Assembly (NCBI RefSeq): GCF_023155745.1
Contig: NZ_JAKNUS010000005.1
Location: 1-64,000 of the forward strand
DNA length: 64,000 bases
Reading direction: 5' to 3'
Origin: Microbacterium kunmingense
GTDB taxonomy: Bacteria > Actinomycetota > Actinomycetes > Actinomycetales > Microbacteriaceae
Shown here: positions 53,829 through 61,697 of the stretch, piece after piece
Numbering within the stretch: position 1 is the stretch's first letter
Layout of the letters: each line of letters opens with the position of its first letter
Translations under genes and position numbers: made by a program
Notes under the pieces: model-generated
The model's database searches: none
What the model was told of the DNA's origin: nothing
What the model saw: only the letters and a program-made list of their open reading frames with translations

Positions 53829-54195
53829 CGGCGACCTTGCGGAGGACGGCGGCGACCTTCTTCGACTGCGACGAGCTGGGGTACCGGCCGCGACGCAGGT
53901 CGGCGCCGATGCCGTCGAGCAGCTTCACCAGGTCCTCGACGATGACGGCCATGTCGTCGGCGGGCTTGCGGGCACGCTTGGCCAGGCTCACCGGAGCCTC
54001 CAGCACCCGCACCGACAGCGCCTGCAAACCGCGGCGGCCGTCCGCGACGCCGAATTCCACGCGCGCGCCGGGCTTGGGCGCCGCCGAGCCCGCGGGGAGC
54101 GCGGTGGCGTGCAGGAACACGTCCTGGCCCTCATCGGTGGTGATGAAGCCGAAACCCTTCTCCTCGTCGTAGAACCTGACCTTGCCGGTGGGCAT
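53812..54195 (-). CDS. Cold-shock domain protein with C-terminal extension
   Basis: 127 aa from ATG 54195 with GAGG upstream. Residues 1-67 are a CspA-type OB fold: MPTGKVRFYDEEKGFGFITT contains RNP1 (GFGFI) and DVFLHATAL contains RNP2. The C-terminal extension (about 68-127) is helical and specific to actinobacterial forms paired with DUF3027. It should bind single-stranded nucleic acid. Confidence 0.92.
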   Translation of the reverse strand: MPTGKVRFYDEEKGFGFITTDEGQDVFLHATALPAGSAAPKPGARVEFGVADGRRGLQALSVRVLEAPVSLAKRARKPADDMAVIVEDLVKLLDGIGADLRRGRYPSSSQSKKVAAVLRKVADDFEA

Positions 54196-54377
54196 GAGAC
54201 CTCGCTGAAATCGGTGCCTGCGTGTCGCGGGCATGACGGATGACGGGCAGAGTTGTGCCCGCCCCAAGCCTACGCGGGCGGGCGCGACATCGTCACCGCG
54301 GGGTCACCGCGGGGTCGCGGCGAGCTCACCGCACGTCACCGCGGGTCATCCGATCACCGCCGCGAGGGCGGAGCAGA

Positions 54378-54383
54378 TAGGCT
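54378..54383 (+). promoter_or_regulatory. Leaderless -10 box of the 54392 gene
   Basis: TAGGCT ends 8 nt before the ATG at 54392. Confidence 0.45.
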
Positions 54384-54391
54384 GATCGTCG

Positions 54392-54658
54392 ATGAGCACG
54401 CCGACTTCGAACGCCGACCTTCCGGTGCGGCGGATCGACCGCATCCTGGCCTTCATGTCGCTGGGCCTGATCCTGCTGTCGATCGTGTGCTTCCTGTCGA
54501 TCATGATCGGCTCGGCCGCCGGCGCCGACATGGCCGGCGGGATCTGGCCGACCGTGGGCGTGATCGTCTGGATCGCCCCGCCGCTGGCGTTCGTGCTGAT
54601 GCTGACCGTCCTCATCATGAGCTTCGTCCGGAGGGCACGGGCCAACCGGGCGGGCTGA
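54392..54658 (+). CDS. Small two-helix membrane protein
   Basis: 88 aa. Helices at about 21-45 (ILAFMSLGLILLSIVCFLSIMIG) and 53-77, in short form LGLILLSIVCFLSIM and APPLAFVLMLTVLIM, with a basic C-terminus. It overlaps the next gene by one base (TGATG), so it is translationally coupled to the helicase-associated gene. The function is unknown. Confidence 0.75.
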   Translation: MSTPTSNADLPVRRIDRILAFMSLGLILLSIVCFLSIMIGSAAGADMAGGIWPTVGVIVWIAPPLAFVLMLTVLIMSFVRRARANRAG

Positions 54659-56391
54659 TGGCTTCCGACGAGCGCGCCCTCGCGACGTGGCTCGCCGGTC
54701 GCGACGACCGCGAGCTCGCCGACATCCTCGCCGCCCGGGGCATCTCCCCGACGGCGCCCTGGAAAGACTTCTTCGATGCGGCCGACGCCCTGCTGGAGCC
54801 GTCGTCGATCGACCGCGCGCTGGTCCACCTCACCCGCGGGGAACTGATCGCCCTGGCGGCAGCCGCCGACGACGCCGACCCGTCCGCGGAAGCTCCGGCC
54901 TCGGCGACGCGTCTGGCCCTGACGGGCGAGGACGGCGCCCCGTGGCATCCCGTGACGGAGGCCCTCCGCCGGCTGCGCGCGGATCGTCCCGACGCCTTCG
55001 TCGCCGGGGCGGAGGAGACCCCTCCCGAGCCGGCCTCCGAGGAGGAGACGCTCGCCTCGGCCGAAAGGGTGTTCACCACCGTCGGATCGCTGGCCGATGT
55101 GCTCGCGGCGGCCCTGCACACCCCCCTCACCCGGATCACCTCGGGCGACATCAGCGCCGCCGACCGGCGCAAGCTCGTCGACGCCGGGGCCCTCGGCGAC
55201 GGCGCAGAGCTCGACGACATCGTCGGCGCCGCTGCCGCCGCCGGACTGCTGACCTCGAGCGGACGGGACTGGGAGGTCGCCGAGGCGGGTTCACGCTGGC
55301 TGGAGACATCGACCCCCGAGCGCTGGCGCATCGTCGTCACCGGCTTCCGGGCATCCCTGCCGTCGGGGCTCCGCACCCCCGACGGCGGCTATCTCCCGGT
55401 GACGGCCTGGCCGGCGCGATATCCGCTCGACGAGGACTGGGACCGGCGAGCGGCGTCCCTGGCACGGATCGCGGTGCAGTGGGGCCTCCTCACCCCGGAG
55501 AGTCGCGAGCCGGCGTGGGCGACGACGCTCCGAGACGGCGACGCCCCGCAGACCCCCGAACTGGCCCGGCACCTCCCCGCCGAGATCGACCGCGTCTACC
55601 TTCAGGCAGACCTCACCGCGATCGCGCCCGGTCCCCTGGCGCCGCGCCTCGAGCTGCGGCTGCGGCGGCTGGCGGCACGCGAATCGCGGGCGCAGGCCTC
55701 GACGTACCGGTTCACCGCCGAATCCCTCACCGCGGGGCTCACCGAGGGTGAGACCGCGGCGTCGATCCGCGAGTTCCTCACCGGACTGTCCCTCACCGGT
55801 CTCCCCCAGCCCCTCGGCTATCTCATCGACAGCACCGCGGCCCGGCATGGTCTCATCCGGGTCCGGACGGATGCCGCGACGCGGCGCACCATGGTCGAAA
55901 GCGGCGATCCCGCGCTGTTGGACGCGGTCTCGGTCGATCAGGGCCTGCGGGCCCTCGGCCTCGTCGCCGACGGCGACGCCCTCACCACCGGCGTCTCGCA
56001 GGACACGGTGGCCTGGGCCCTGAGCGACGCACGCTATCCGGTGATCTCCGTCGGCGAGGACGGCGCCCCGGCCAGGCTCCGCCATCGCGTGCGACCGAAC
56101 CCCGAGCGGAGCGAACCCGCGCCCGAACCGCACGCCGCCCTCATCCGCGTGCTGCGTGGATCGCACGACGCCGATGCCGAGAACGCCTGGCTCGAGCGCG
56201 AGATCGTCCAGGCGGTGCGCACCCGCGCGGTGATCGACGTCGTCGTCCGGATGCCCGACGGCACCGAGCGCACCTTCACCCTGGAGGCGACGGGATTCGG
56301 CGGCGGGCGCCTCCGCGGGCGCGATCAGTCGAGCGACGTCGAACGCACCCTTCCGCTCTCGCACGTCGTGACCGTCCGCAGCGTCGCCTGA
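54658..56391 (+). CDS. Helicase-associated (XPB/Ssl2-linked) domain protein
   Basis: 577 aa beginning MASDERALATWLAGRDDREL. An N-terminal helical repeat region resembling winged-helix pairs (about 10-330) and a C-terminal helicase-associated domain ending DGTERTFTLEATGFGGGRL. It is the regular neighbour of the XPB helicase in actinobacteria. It has no ATPase motifs. A partner or regulator of XPB in DNA repair or transcription is inferred from synteny. Confidence 0.82.
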   Translation: MASDERALATWLAGRDDRELADILAARGISPTAPWKDFFDAADALLEPSSIDRALVHLTRGELIALAAAADDADPSAEAPASATRLALTGEDGAPWHPVTEALRRLRADRPDAFVAGAEETPPEPASEEETLASAERVFTTVGSLADVLAAALHTPLTRITSGDISAADRRKLVDAGALGDGAELDDIVGAAAAAGLLTSSGRDWEVAEAGSRWLETSTPERWRIVVTGFRASLPSGLRTPDGGYLPVTAWPARYPLDEDWDRRAASLARIAVQWGLLTPESREPAWATTLRDGDAPQTPELARHLPAEIDRVYLQADLTAIAPGPLAPRLELRLRRLAARESRAQASTYRFTAESLTAGLTEGETAASIREFLTGLSLTGLPQPLGYLIDSTAARHGLIRVRTDAATRRTMVESGDPALLDAVSVDQGLRALGLVADGDALTTGVSQDTVAWALSDARYPVISVGEDGAPARLRHRVRPNPERSEPAPEPHAALIRVLRGSHDADAENAWLEREIVQAVRTRAVIDVVVRMPDGTERTFTLEATGFGGGRLRGRDQSSDVERTLPLSHVVTVRSVA

Positions 56392-56446
56392 GCGTCGCCG
56401 CCCCGTCTGATCGCGGCCGCCACCGCCCGGGGCATCACGGCCCGGG

Positions 56447-56452
56447 TAGACT
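56447..56452 (+). promoter_or_regulatory. Leaderless -10 box of the XPB gene
   Basis: TAGACT ends 8 nt before the ATG at 56461. Confidence 0.5.
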
Positions 56453-56460
56453 GGAACGCT

Positions 56461-58104
56461 ATGGCTGACGGACCCCTCATCGTGCAGAGCGATCGGACGG
56501 TGCTGCTGGAAGTCGCCCATCCCGAGGCGGAATCCGCGCGGCACGAGCTGGCGATCTTCGCCGAGCTCGAACGCGCGCCCGAGCACATCCACACCTACCG
56601 GATCACCCGCCTGGGGCTGTGGAACGCCCGCGCCGCCGGCCACGGGGCCGACGACATGCTCGCCACCCTCGACCGGTGGTCGCGCTTCCCCGTCCCGCCG
56701 TCGGTGTCCCTCGACATCCGCGAGACCGTCGGACGGTACGGCCGACTCGTCATCGAGCGCGACGAGGACGGCACCCTCGTGCTGCGCTCCGGCGACGCCG
56801 CGGTGCTGGCGGAAGTATCGCGGAACAAGCGGATCCAGCCGCTCCTCATCGGCCACCCCGCACCCGACACCTACGTCGTCGACGCCTGGGCTCGCGGTCA
56901 GATCAAGCAGGAGCTGCTGAAGATCGGCTGGCCCGCCGAAGATCACGCCGGGTACACGCCGGGGACGCCGCATCCGATCGATCTCGCTGAGAACGGCTGG
57001 CACCTGCGCCCCTACCAGCAGAAGGCCGTCGAGACCTTCGCCGACGGCGGCTCGGGCGTCGTCGTCCTCCCCTGTGGTGCCGGAAAGACCCTCGTCGGGG
57101 CCGGAGCGATGGCCGAGACGAAGACGACCACGCTCATCCTCGTCACCAACACCGTCAGCGCCCGGCAGTGGCGCGACGAACTGCTGCGCCGCACCAGCCT
57201 CACCCCCGAGGAGATCGGCGAGTACTCCGGTCAGGCCAAGGAGGTCAAGCCGGTCACGATCGCGACTTACCAGATCCTCACCGCCAAGCGGAAGGGTCAG
57301 TACGCCCACCTCGCGCTCCTCGACGCCCTCGACTGGGGACTCATCGTCTACGACGAGGTGCACCTCCTCCCCGCCCCGGTGTTCAAGCTCACCGCCGACC
57401 TGCAGGCGCGCAGGCGCCTGGGCCTCACCGCCACGCTCGTGCGCGAGGACGGGCGCGAGGGCGACGTGTTCAGCCTCATCGGCCCGAAGCGGTTCGACGC
57501 CCCCTGGAAGGAGATCGAGGCGCAGGGCTTCATCTCCCCCGCCGTCTGCTACGAAGTGCGCGTCGACCTTCCCGCCGGCGAGCGCCTCGAGTACGCCGCC
57601 GCAGCCGACGAGGAGCGCTACCGGCTGGCCGCCACGGCCCCGGCGAAGATCGACGTCGTGCGGCAGCTCGTGTCGCGTCACCCGGGCGAGCGCATCCTCG
57701 TCATCGGGCAGTACCTCGACCAGATCGACGAGCTCGCCGAGGCCCTCGGCGCACCCAAGATCACCGGAGCGACCCCCGTCGACGAACGCGAAGAGCTGTA
57801 CGGCGCTTTCCGCGACGGCGAGATCTCGCTGCTCGTGGTGTCGAAGGTGGCGAACTTCTCCGTCGACCTGCCCGAGGCGTCCGTCGCCATCCAGGTCTCG
57901 GGCTCGTTCGGTTCGCGTCAGGAGGAGGCGCAGCGCCTCGGACGGCTGCTGCGCCCGAAGGAATCGGGCCGCACCGCGAGCTTCTACACCCTGATCGCCC
58001 GAGACACCGTCGACCAGGACTTCGCCCAGAACCGCCAGCGCTTCCTCGCCGAACAGGGCTACAGCTACACGATCCTCGACGCGGAAGAGGTCGCGGCAGC
58101 CTAG
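56461..58104 (+). CDS. XPB-type DNA repair helicase
   Basis: 547 aa SF2 helicase. The N-terminal damage-recognition-like domain (about 1-170) is followed by LRPYQQKAVETFADGG, Walker A LPCGAGKTLVG, DEVH in IVYDEVHLLPAP, GLTATLVREDG and the C-terminal helicase half with SGSFGSRQEEAQRLGRLLRP. This is the bacterial counterpart of eukaryotic XPB, with 3'-5' unwinding activity known for mycobacterial forms. It lies 69 nt after the helicase-associated gene. Confidence 0.93.
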   Translation: MADGPLIVQSDRTVLLEVAHPEAESARHELAIFAELERAPEHIHTYRITRLGLWNARAAGHGADDMLATLDRWSRFPVPPSVSLDIRETVGRYGRLVIERDEDGTLVLRSGDAAVLAEVSRNKRIQPLLIGHPAPDTYVVDAWARGQIKQELLKIGWPAEDHAGYTPGTPHPIDLAENGWHLRPYQQKAVETFADGGSGVVVLPCGAGKTLVGAGAMAETKTTTLILVTNTVSARQWRDELLRRTSLTPEEIGEYSGQAKEVKPVTIATYQILTAKRKGQYAHLALLDALDWGLIVYDEVHLLPAPVFKLTADLQARRRLGLTATLVREDGREGDVFSLIGPKRFDAPWKEIEAQGFISPAVCYEVRVDLPAGERLEYAAAADEERYRLAATAPAKIDVVRQLVSRHPGERILVIGQYLDQIDELAEALGAPKITGATPVDEREELYGAFRDGEISLLVVSKVANFSVDLPEASVAIQVSGSFGSRQEEAQRLGRLLRPKESGRTASFYTLIARDTVDQDFAQNRQRFLAEQGYSYTILDAEEVAAA

Positions 58105-58111
58105 CCGGCTC

Positions 58112-59338
58112 ATGGGCAGCGGGGAGCGGGACTACGACATCGTCCTGGTGGGCGCCACCGGCTTCGTCGGGCGGCTGACCGCCGAGCACCTCTCGCGCAG
58201 CGCGCCCGAAGGTGCGCGCATCGCCCTCGCGGGCCGCTCCCCCGAGCGTCTGGCGGCCCTCCGCCGGGAGCTGGATGTCGCGTGGGACACGCTCGTCGTC
58301 GATATCGCCGACGCCGCGGCGCTCGACCGGCTGGCCGCCTCCGCACGCGTGATCGCCTCCACCGTCGGGCCCTATGCGCGACACGGCCTCCCCCTGGTGC
58401 GGGCCTGCGCCCGCGCCTGCACGGCGTACGCCGATCTCACCGGGGAGAGCACGTTCGCCGCGCGGAGCGTGGCGGAGGTGCACGCCACCGCGCGGGACAG
58501 CGGCGCGCGGATCGTGCACTCGTGCGGTTTCGACTCGATCCCCTCCGACCTCGGCGTCGGGCTCGCCCACGCAGCCGCCGGCGGCGGGCCGCTCGCCGAG
58601 GCGGACGTGCAGGTGCGCGCGATCAAGGGCGGGGTGAGCGGCGGGACGATCGACTCCCTCCGCCAGCAGCTGCTCGACGCCCGCCACGACGGGTCGGCCC
58701 GACGTGTCGTGGCCGACCCTTACGCGCTCACCCCCGGTCCCTCCCGGCGCCTCCCCGCGAGCAGCCGGCCGCGCGGGCTGCGCCTCGACGAGGCATCCGG
58801 AATCTGGCAGGCCCCGTTCGTGATGGGTGCCTACAACCAGCAGATCGTGCAGCGCACCAGCTGGCTCGGCGGCTGGTCGTACGGCGAGCTGATGCGCTAC
58901 CGCGAGGTCGTCGACACCACGACCGGTGCGCCCGGACGCATCATCGCCGCCGCCGTGTCGGCGGCGACCGGAGCCCTCGTCGCGGGGCTTCTGTTCCCTC
59001 CCACCCGCGCGCTCCTCGACCGCATCCTGCCGAAACCCGGAGAGGGGCCGAGCGCGCGGGCGAGGGAGGCCGGCCGGTTCACGGTCGAGGCCGATGTCTA
59101 TCCGGTCGAGGGCACGCCGACGCGCACCCGGATCTCGGCGCCGTACGACCCGGGCTACGACGGCACGGCGGTGATGCTCGGCGAGTCGGCGCTCTGCCTC
59201 GCGTTCGACGACCTGCCGCCTCGCGGCGGCGTGCTCACTCCGATGTCGGCGATGGGCGAGGCGCTCGCCGAGCGCCTTCGGCGGCATCGCTTCGTGATCC
59301 AGACGGCACCGCTGAGCGAGACCGCCGGCTCACGCTGA
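58112..59338 (+). CDS. Saccharopine dehydrogenase-like / trans-acting enoyl reductase family protein
   Basis: 408 aa, starting 7 nt after the XPB stop. The Rossmann fold begins IVLVGATGFVGRLTAEHLSR with the GxTGFxG nucleotide-binding loop; GRSPERLAAL and ASTVGPYARHGLPLVRACA and CGFDSIPSDLGVGLAH are hallmarks of the Rv2449c/Rv2953-like group. Members are NAD(P)H-dependent enoyl reductases that act in trans on polyketides, or are uncharacterised. The substrate is unknown. Confidence 0.85.
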   Translation: MGSGERDYDIVLVGATGFVGRLTAEHLSRSAPEGARIALAGRSPERLAALRRELDVAWDTLVVDIADAAALDRLAASARVIASTVGPYARHGLPLVRACARACTAYADLTGESTFAARSVAEVHATARDSGARIVHSCGFDSIPSDLGVGLAHAAAGGGPLAEADVQVRAIKGGVSGGTIDSLRQQLLDARHDGSARRVVADPYALTPGPSRRLPASSRPRGLRLDEASGIWQAPFVMGAYNQQIVQRTSWLGGWSYGELMRYREVVDTTTGAPGRIIAAAVSAATGALVAGLLFPPTRALLDRILPKPGEGPSARAREAGRFTVEADVYPVEGTPTRTRISAPYDPGYDGTAVMLGESALCLAFDDLPPRGGVLTPMSAMGEALAERLRRHRFVIQTAPLSETAGSR

Positions 59339-59357
59339 CGGCGGTGCGCCCCGGACA

Positions 59358-60254
59358 TCACGCCGCGCGGGCGAAGAACTCCCTCGTGAGCTCGGTGACG
59401 GCGCCGGGGTTGTCGTCCGTGGCGAAGTGTGCGGCGCCGGGCACCGGAGCGAACTCGACGTGGTCGGCGAACCGCGAGACATCGCCGCTCTGCGTCCGCA
59501 CGAACGAGGCCGTCAGCGGCTCGTCCCTCTCGCCGAAGCAGTACAGGGTCGGAACCGTCAGACGTCGCCGGCGGTAGGCGCCGGTGGCCAGCGCCGGCAT
59601 CTCACCGCCGATCAGCAGGCCGCGATAGACCTCGCTGATCGCGGCATCCTTGGCGGGGTCGCGGAGCGGCGCCAGGTAGGTCATCTTCGTCGGCTCGCTC
59701 ATCGGTGTGGCGACGTAGGGCGGCGCGAGGACCCAGTCCAGCGAGGAACCCGCCCGGCGCCATCGGAGCTTGGGCACATGACGCATCGCCGGCAGCATCC
59801 CGAGGCCCAGCCTCATGAAGGGCGGCGGCACGCTGAGGATCACCATCGCCCGCACGCGATCGGGATTCCCATAGGCCAGTTGCGCCGCTACGACCGCTCC
59901 CATGTCGTGCGCGACCAGACGGACCCGCTCCAGCTCAAGGGCGTCGAGGAGGGCCAGCACGTCGTCCCGCATCGCATAGCGGGAGATCCGCGGCGACTCG
60001 GCCTGCGTCCAGCCGAAGCCCCGCGCATCCGGACAGACGACGCGATAGCGTTCGGCCAGCGCGGAACCCACCGCCCGCCACTGCCACCAGTGCTGGGGCA
60101 GTCCGTGCAGCATGAGGACCGGCTCGCCCTCTCCGGCCGTGGCCACGTGGACCCGAAGACCCGGGATGTCGACGAACTTGTGCGTGAAGCCGGGAACCGC
60201 CGGCATCTGCGGCACCTCCGCCGGAAGTCCCGCGCGGGTCACCTTCTCGTCCAT
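59358..60254 (-). CDS. Alpha/beta hydrolase (epoxide-hydrolase-like)
   Basis: 298 aa. The oxyanion HGLPQHWWQWRAV (about 50-62), the nucleophile elbow VAHDMGAVVAAQLAY with Asp, and the late catalytic His in PGAAHFATDDNP mark the epoxide hydrolase/haloalkane dehalogenase-like branch (Asp nucleophile). It is divergent from the TetR gene with a tandem operator between, so it is probably repressed by that regulator. TAGTAT on the minus strand lies 9 nt before the ATG. Confidence 0.88.
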   Translation of the reverse strand: MDEKVTRAGLPAEVPQMPAVPGFTHKFVDIPGLRVHVATAGEGEPVLMLHGLPQHWWQWRAVGSALAERYRVVCPDARGFGWTQAESPRISRYAMRDDVLALLDALELERVRLVAHDMGAVVAAQLAYGNPDRVRAMVILSVPPPFMRLGLGMLPAMRHVPKLRWRRAGSSLDWVLAPPYVATPMSEPTKMTYLAPLRDPAKDAAISEVYRGLLIGGEMPALATGAYRRRRLTVPTLYCFGERDEPLTASFVRTQSGDVSRFADHVEFAPVPGAAHFATDDNPGAVTELTREFFARAA

Positions 60255-60265
60255 GTCTGCACGAT

Positions 60266-60301
60266 ACTACGTCTCTAGTGCCGTGTCACTACTTCTCTAG
60301 T
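60266..60301. promoter_or_regulatory. Tandem TetR-type operator and divergent promoter
   Basis: ACTACGTCTCTAGT (60266-60279) and ACTACTTCTCTAGT (60288-60301) differ at one base and are 22 bp apart, two helical turns. Each has ACTA/TAGT half-sites. The first overlaps the TAGTAT -10 box of the hydrolase (60264-60269); the second lies just upstream of the regulator's own -10 box. Confidence 0.6.
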
Positions 60302-60315
60302 AGCGTCGCGACACC

Positions 60316-60321
60316 TAGGGT
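60316..60321 (+). promoter_or_regulatory. Leaderless -10 box of the TetR gene
   Basis: TAGGGT ends 6 nt before the GTG at 60328. Confidence 0.5.
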
Positions 60322-60327
60322 CAAAAG

Positions 60328-60876
60328 GTGGCCACCACTCGGGACAGAGCCCTGGACGCGGCCCTCGCGCTCGTCGGCGAGCAGGGCATCCGCGCTCTCA
60401 CCCATGCGCGCGTGGACGAGCGGGCGGGGTTGCCGAAGGGATCGACGTCGAATTGGTTTCGCACTCGCGACGCGCTCGTCGCCGGGGTGGTCACGCACCT
60501 GGCCGAGAGAGAGCGGGCCGATTTCGCCGCCGCCCCGCTGCCGCCGATCGAGACACCCGAGCAGCTGACGGACGCCCTGACGTCGATGGTCGACGTCGAG
60601 ACCGGTCCTTTCGCCGCCCGAACCCGGGCCCGGTTCGCGCTCTTCCTCGAGGGCGCCGCCGACCCCGAGGTGCTGACGCCGCTCCTGGAGCAGCGCCGCA
60701 CCTACGTCAGGTGGATGGTCGAACTGCTCGCGCAGGTGGGTGCCCGCGCGCCCGCCGAGGCATCCCGCTCGCTCATGGCGGCTGCAGACGGTCTCGTGCT
60801 GCACCGCGTGACGGTGGATCCCGACGCCGCCATCCGACCCGTCATCGAGCGCGCCGTCCGGGCGAGCCTCGACTGA
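60328..60876 (+). CDS. TetR/AcrR-family regulator
   Basis: 182 aa. The N-terminal helix-turn-helix reads RDRALDAALALVGEQGIRALTHARVDERAGLPKGSTSNWF in the usual TetR pattern (short form LTHARVDERAGLPKGST, about 28-44). The C-terminal ligand-binding part (about 60-180) is variable. It probably represses itself and the divergent hydrolase by binding the tandem operator. The inducer is unknown. GTG start. Confidence 0.9.
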   Translation: MATTRDRALDAALALVGEQGIRALTHARVDERAGLPKGSTSNWFRTRDALVAGVVTHLAERERADFAAAPLPPIETPEQLTDALTSMVDVETGPFAARTRARFALFLEGAADPEVLTPLLEQRRTYVRWMVELLAQVGARAPAEASRSLMAAADGLVLHRVTVDPDAAIRPVIERAVRASLD

Positions 60877-60961
60877 GACGGCGTGAGAGCGGGAGAAGCC
60901 GCATCCCGCCTCTCCGCGCGATATCCAGACAGCGCGTAGCCCACCTCGACATAATGAGGGG

Positions 60962-61654
60962 ATGACTGCACCCCGCATCCTCGTTGTGGACGATGAGCCG
61001 AACATCCGGGATCTGCTCATCACGAGCCTCCGTTTCGCCGGCTTCCAGGTCAGGGCCGTCTCCAACGGTGCGCAGACGATCTCGGCTGTGCTCGAGGAAG
61101 AACCCGACCTCATCGTGCTGGACGTCATGCTCCCCGACATGAACGGGTTCAGCGTCACCAAGCGCCTGCGCGGCGCGGGGTACACCGCCCCCATCCTCTT
61201 CCTGACGGCGAAGGACGAGACCGAGGACAAGATCACGGGCCTGAACGTGGGAGGCGACGACTACGTCACCAAGCCCTTCAGCCTCGACGAGATCGTGGCC
61301 CGCATCCAGGCGATCCTCCGCCGCACGATGCAGGCCGACGAGGAGTCGGTGATCCGCGCCGGCGAGCTGACGATGGATCAGGACACCCACGACGTCCGGG
61401 TCGGCGACGTGTCGATCGACCTCTCCCCCACCGAGTTCAAGCTGCTGCGCTACCTCATGCTGAACCCCAACCGGGTGCTGTCCAAGGCGCAGATCCTCGA
61501 CCACGTGTGGGAGTACGACTTCAACGGCGACGCCGGAATCGTCGAGAGCTACATCTCCTACCTCCGCCGCAAGATCGATCCGCACTCGTCCGAGGCGCTG
61601 ATCCAGACCAAGCGCGGATTCGGATACATGCTCAAGGCCGGCAAGACCGTCTGA
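60962..61654 (+). CDS. OmpR-family response regulator
   Basis: 230 aa. The receiver domain has VVDDEPNI (Asp10, Asp11), the phosphorylated Asp54 in LIVLDVMLPDMNG and the TAKDETEDK/KPF switch residues. The C-terminal winged helix (about 130-228) includes LSPTEFKLLRYLMLNPNRV and SYISYLRRKID. CATAAT lies 6 nt before the ATG. It pairs with the downstream histidine kinase. Confidence 0.94.
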   Translation: MTAPRILVVDDEPNIRDLLITSLRFAGFQVRAVSNGAQTISAVLEEEPDLIVLDVMLPDMNGFSVTKRLRGAGYTAPILFLTAKDETEDKITGLNVGGDDYVTKPFSLDEIVARIQAILRRTMQADEESVIRAGELTMDQDTHDVRVGDVSIDLSPTEFKLLRYLMLNPNRVLSKAQILDHVWEYDFNGDAGIVESYISYLRRKIDPHSSEALIQTKRGFGYMLKAGKTV

Positions 61655-61697
61655 CGCGAGGCGCCCCCGCGCCCCGGACACGCCAAGGAGCAGACCC

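Noticed and set aside
55291-58113. Open frame of 940 codons on the minus strand
   Set aside because: Antisense to the helicase-associated and XPB genes; composition is low-complexity Gly/Arg/Asp/Val with no motif.
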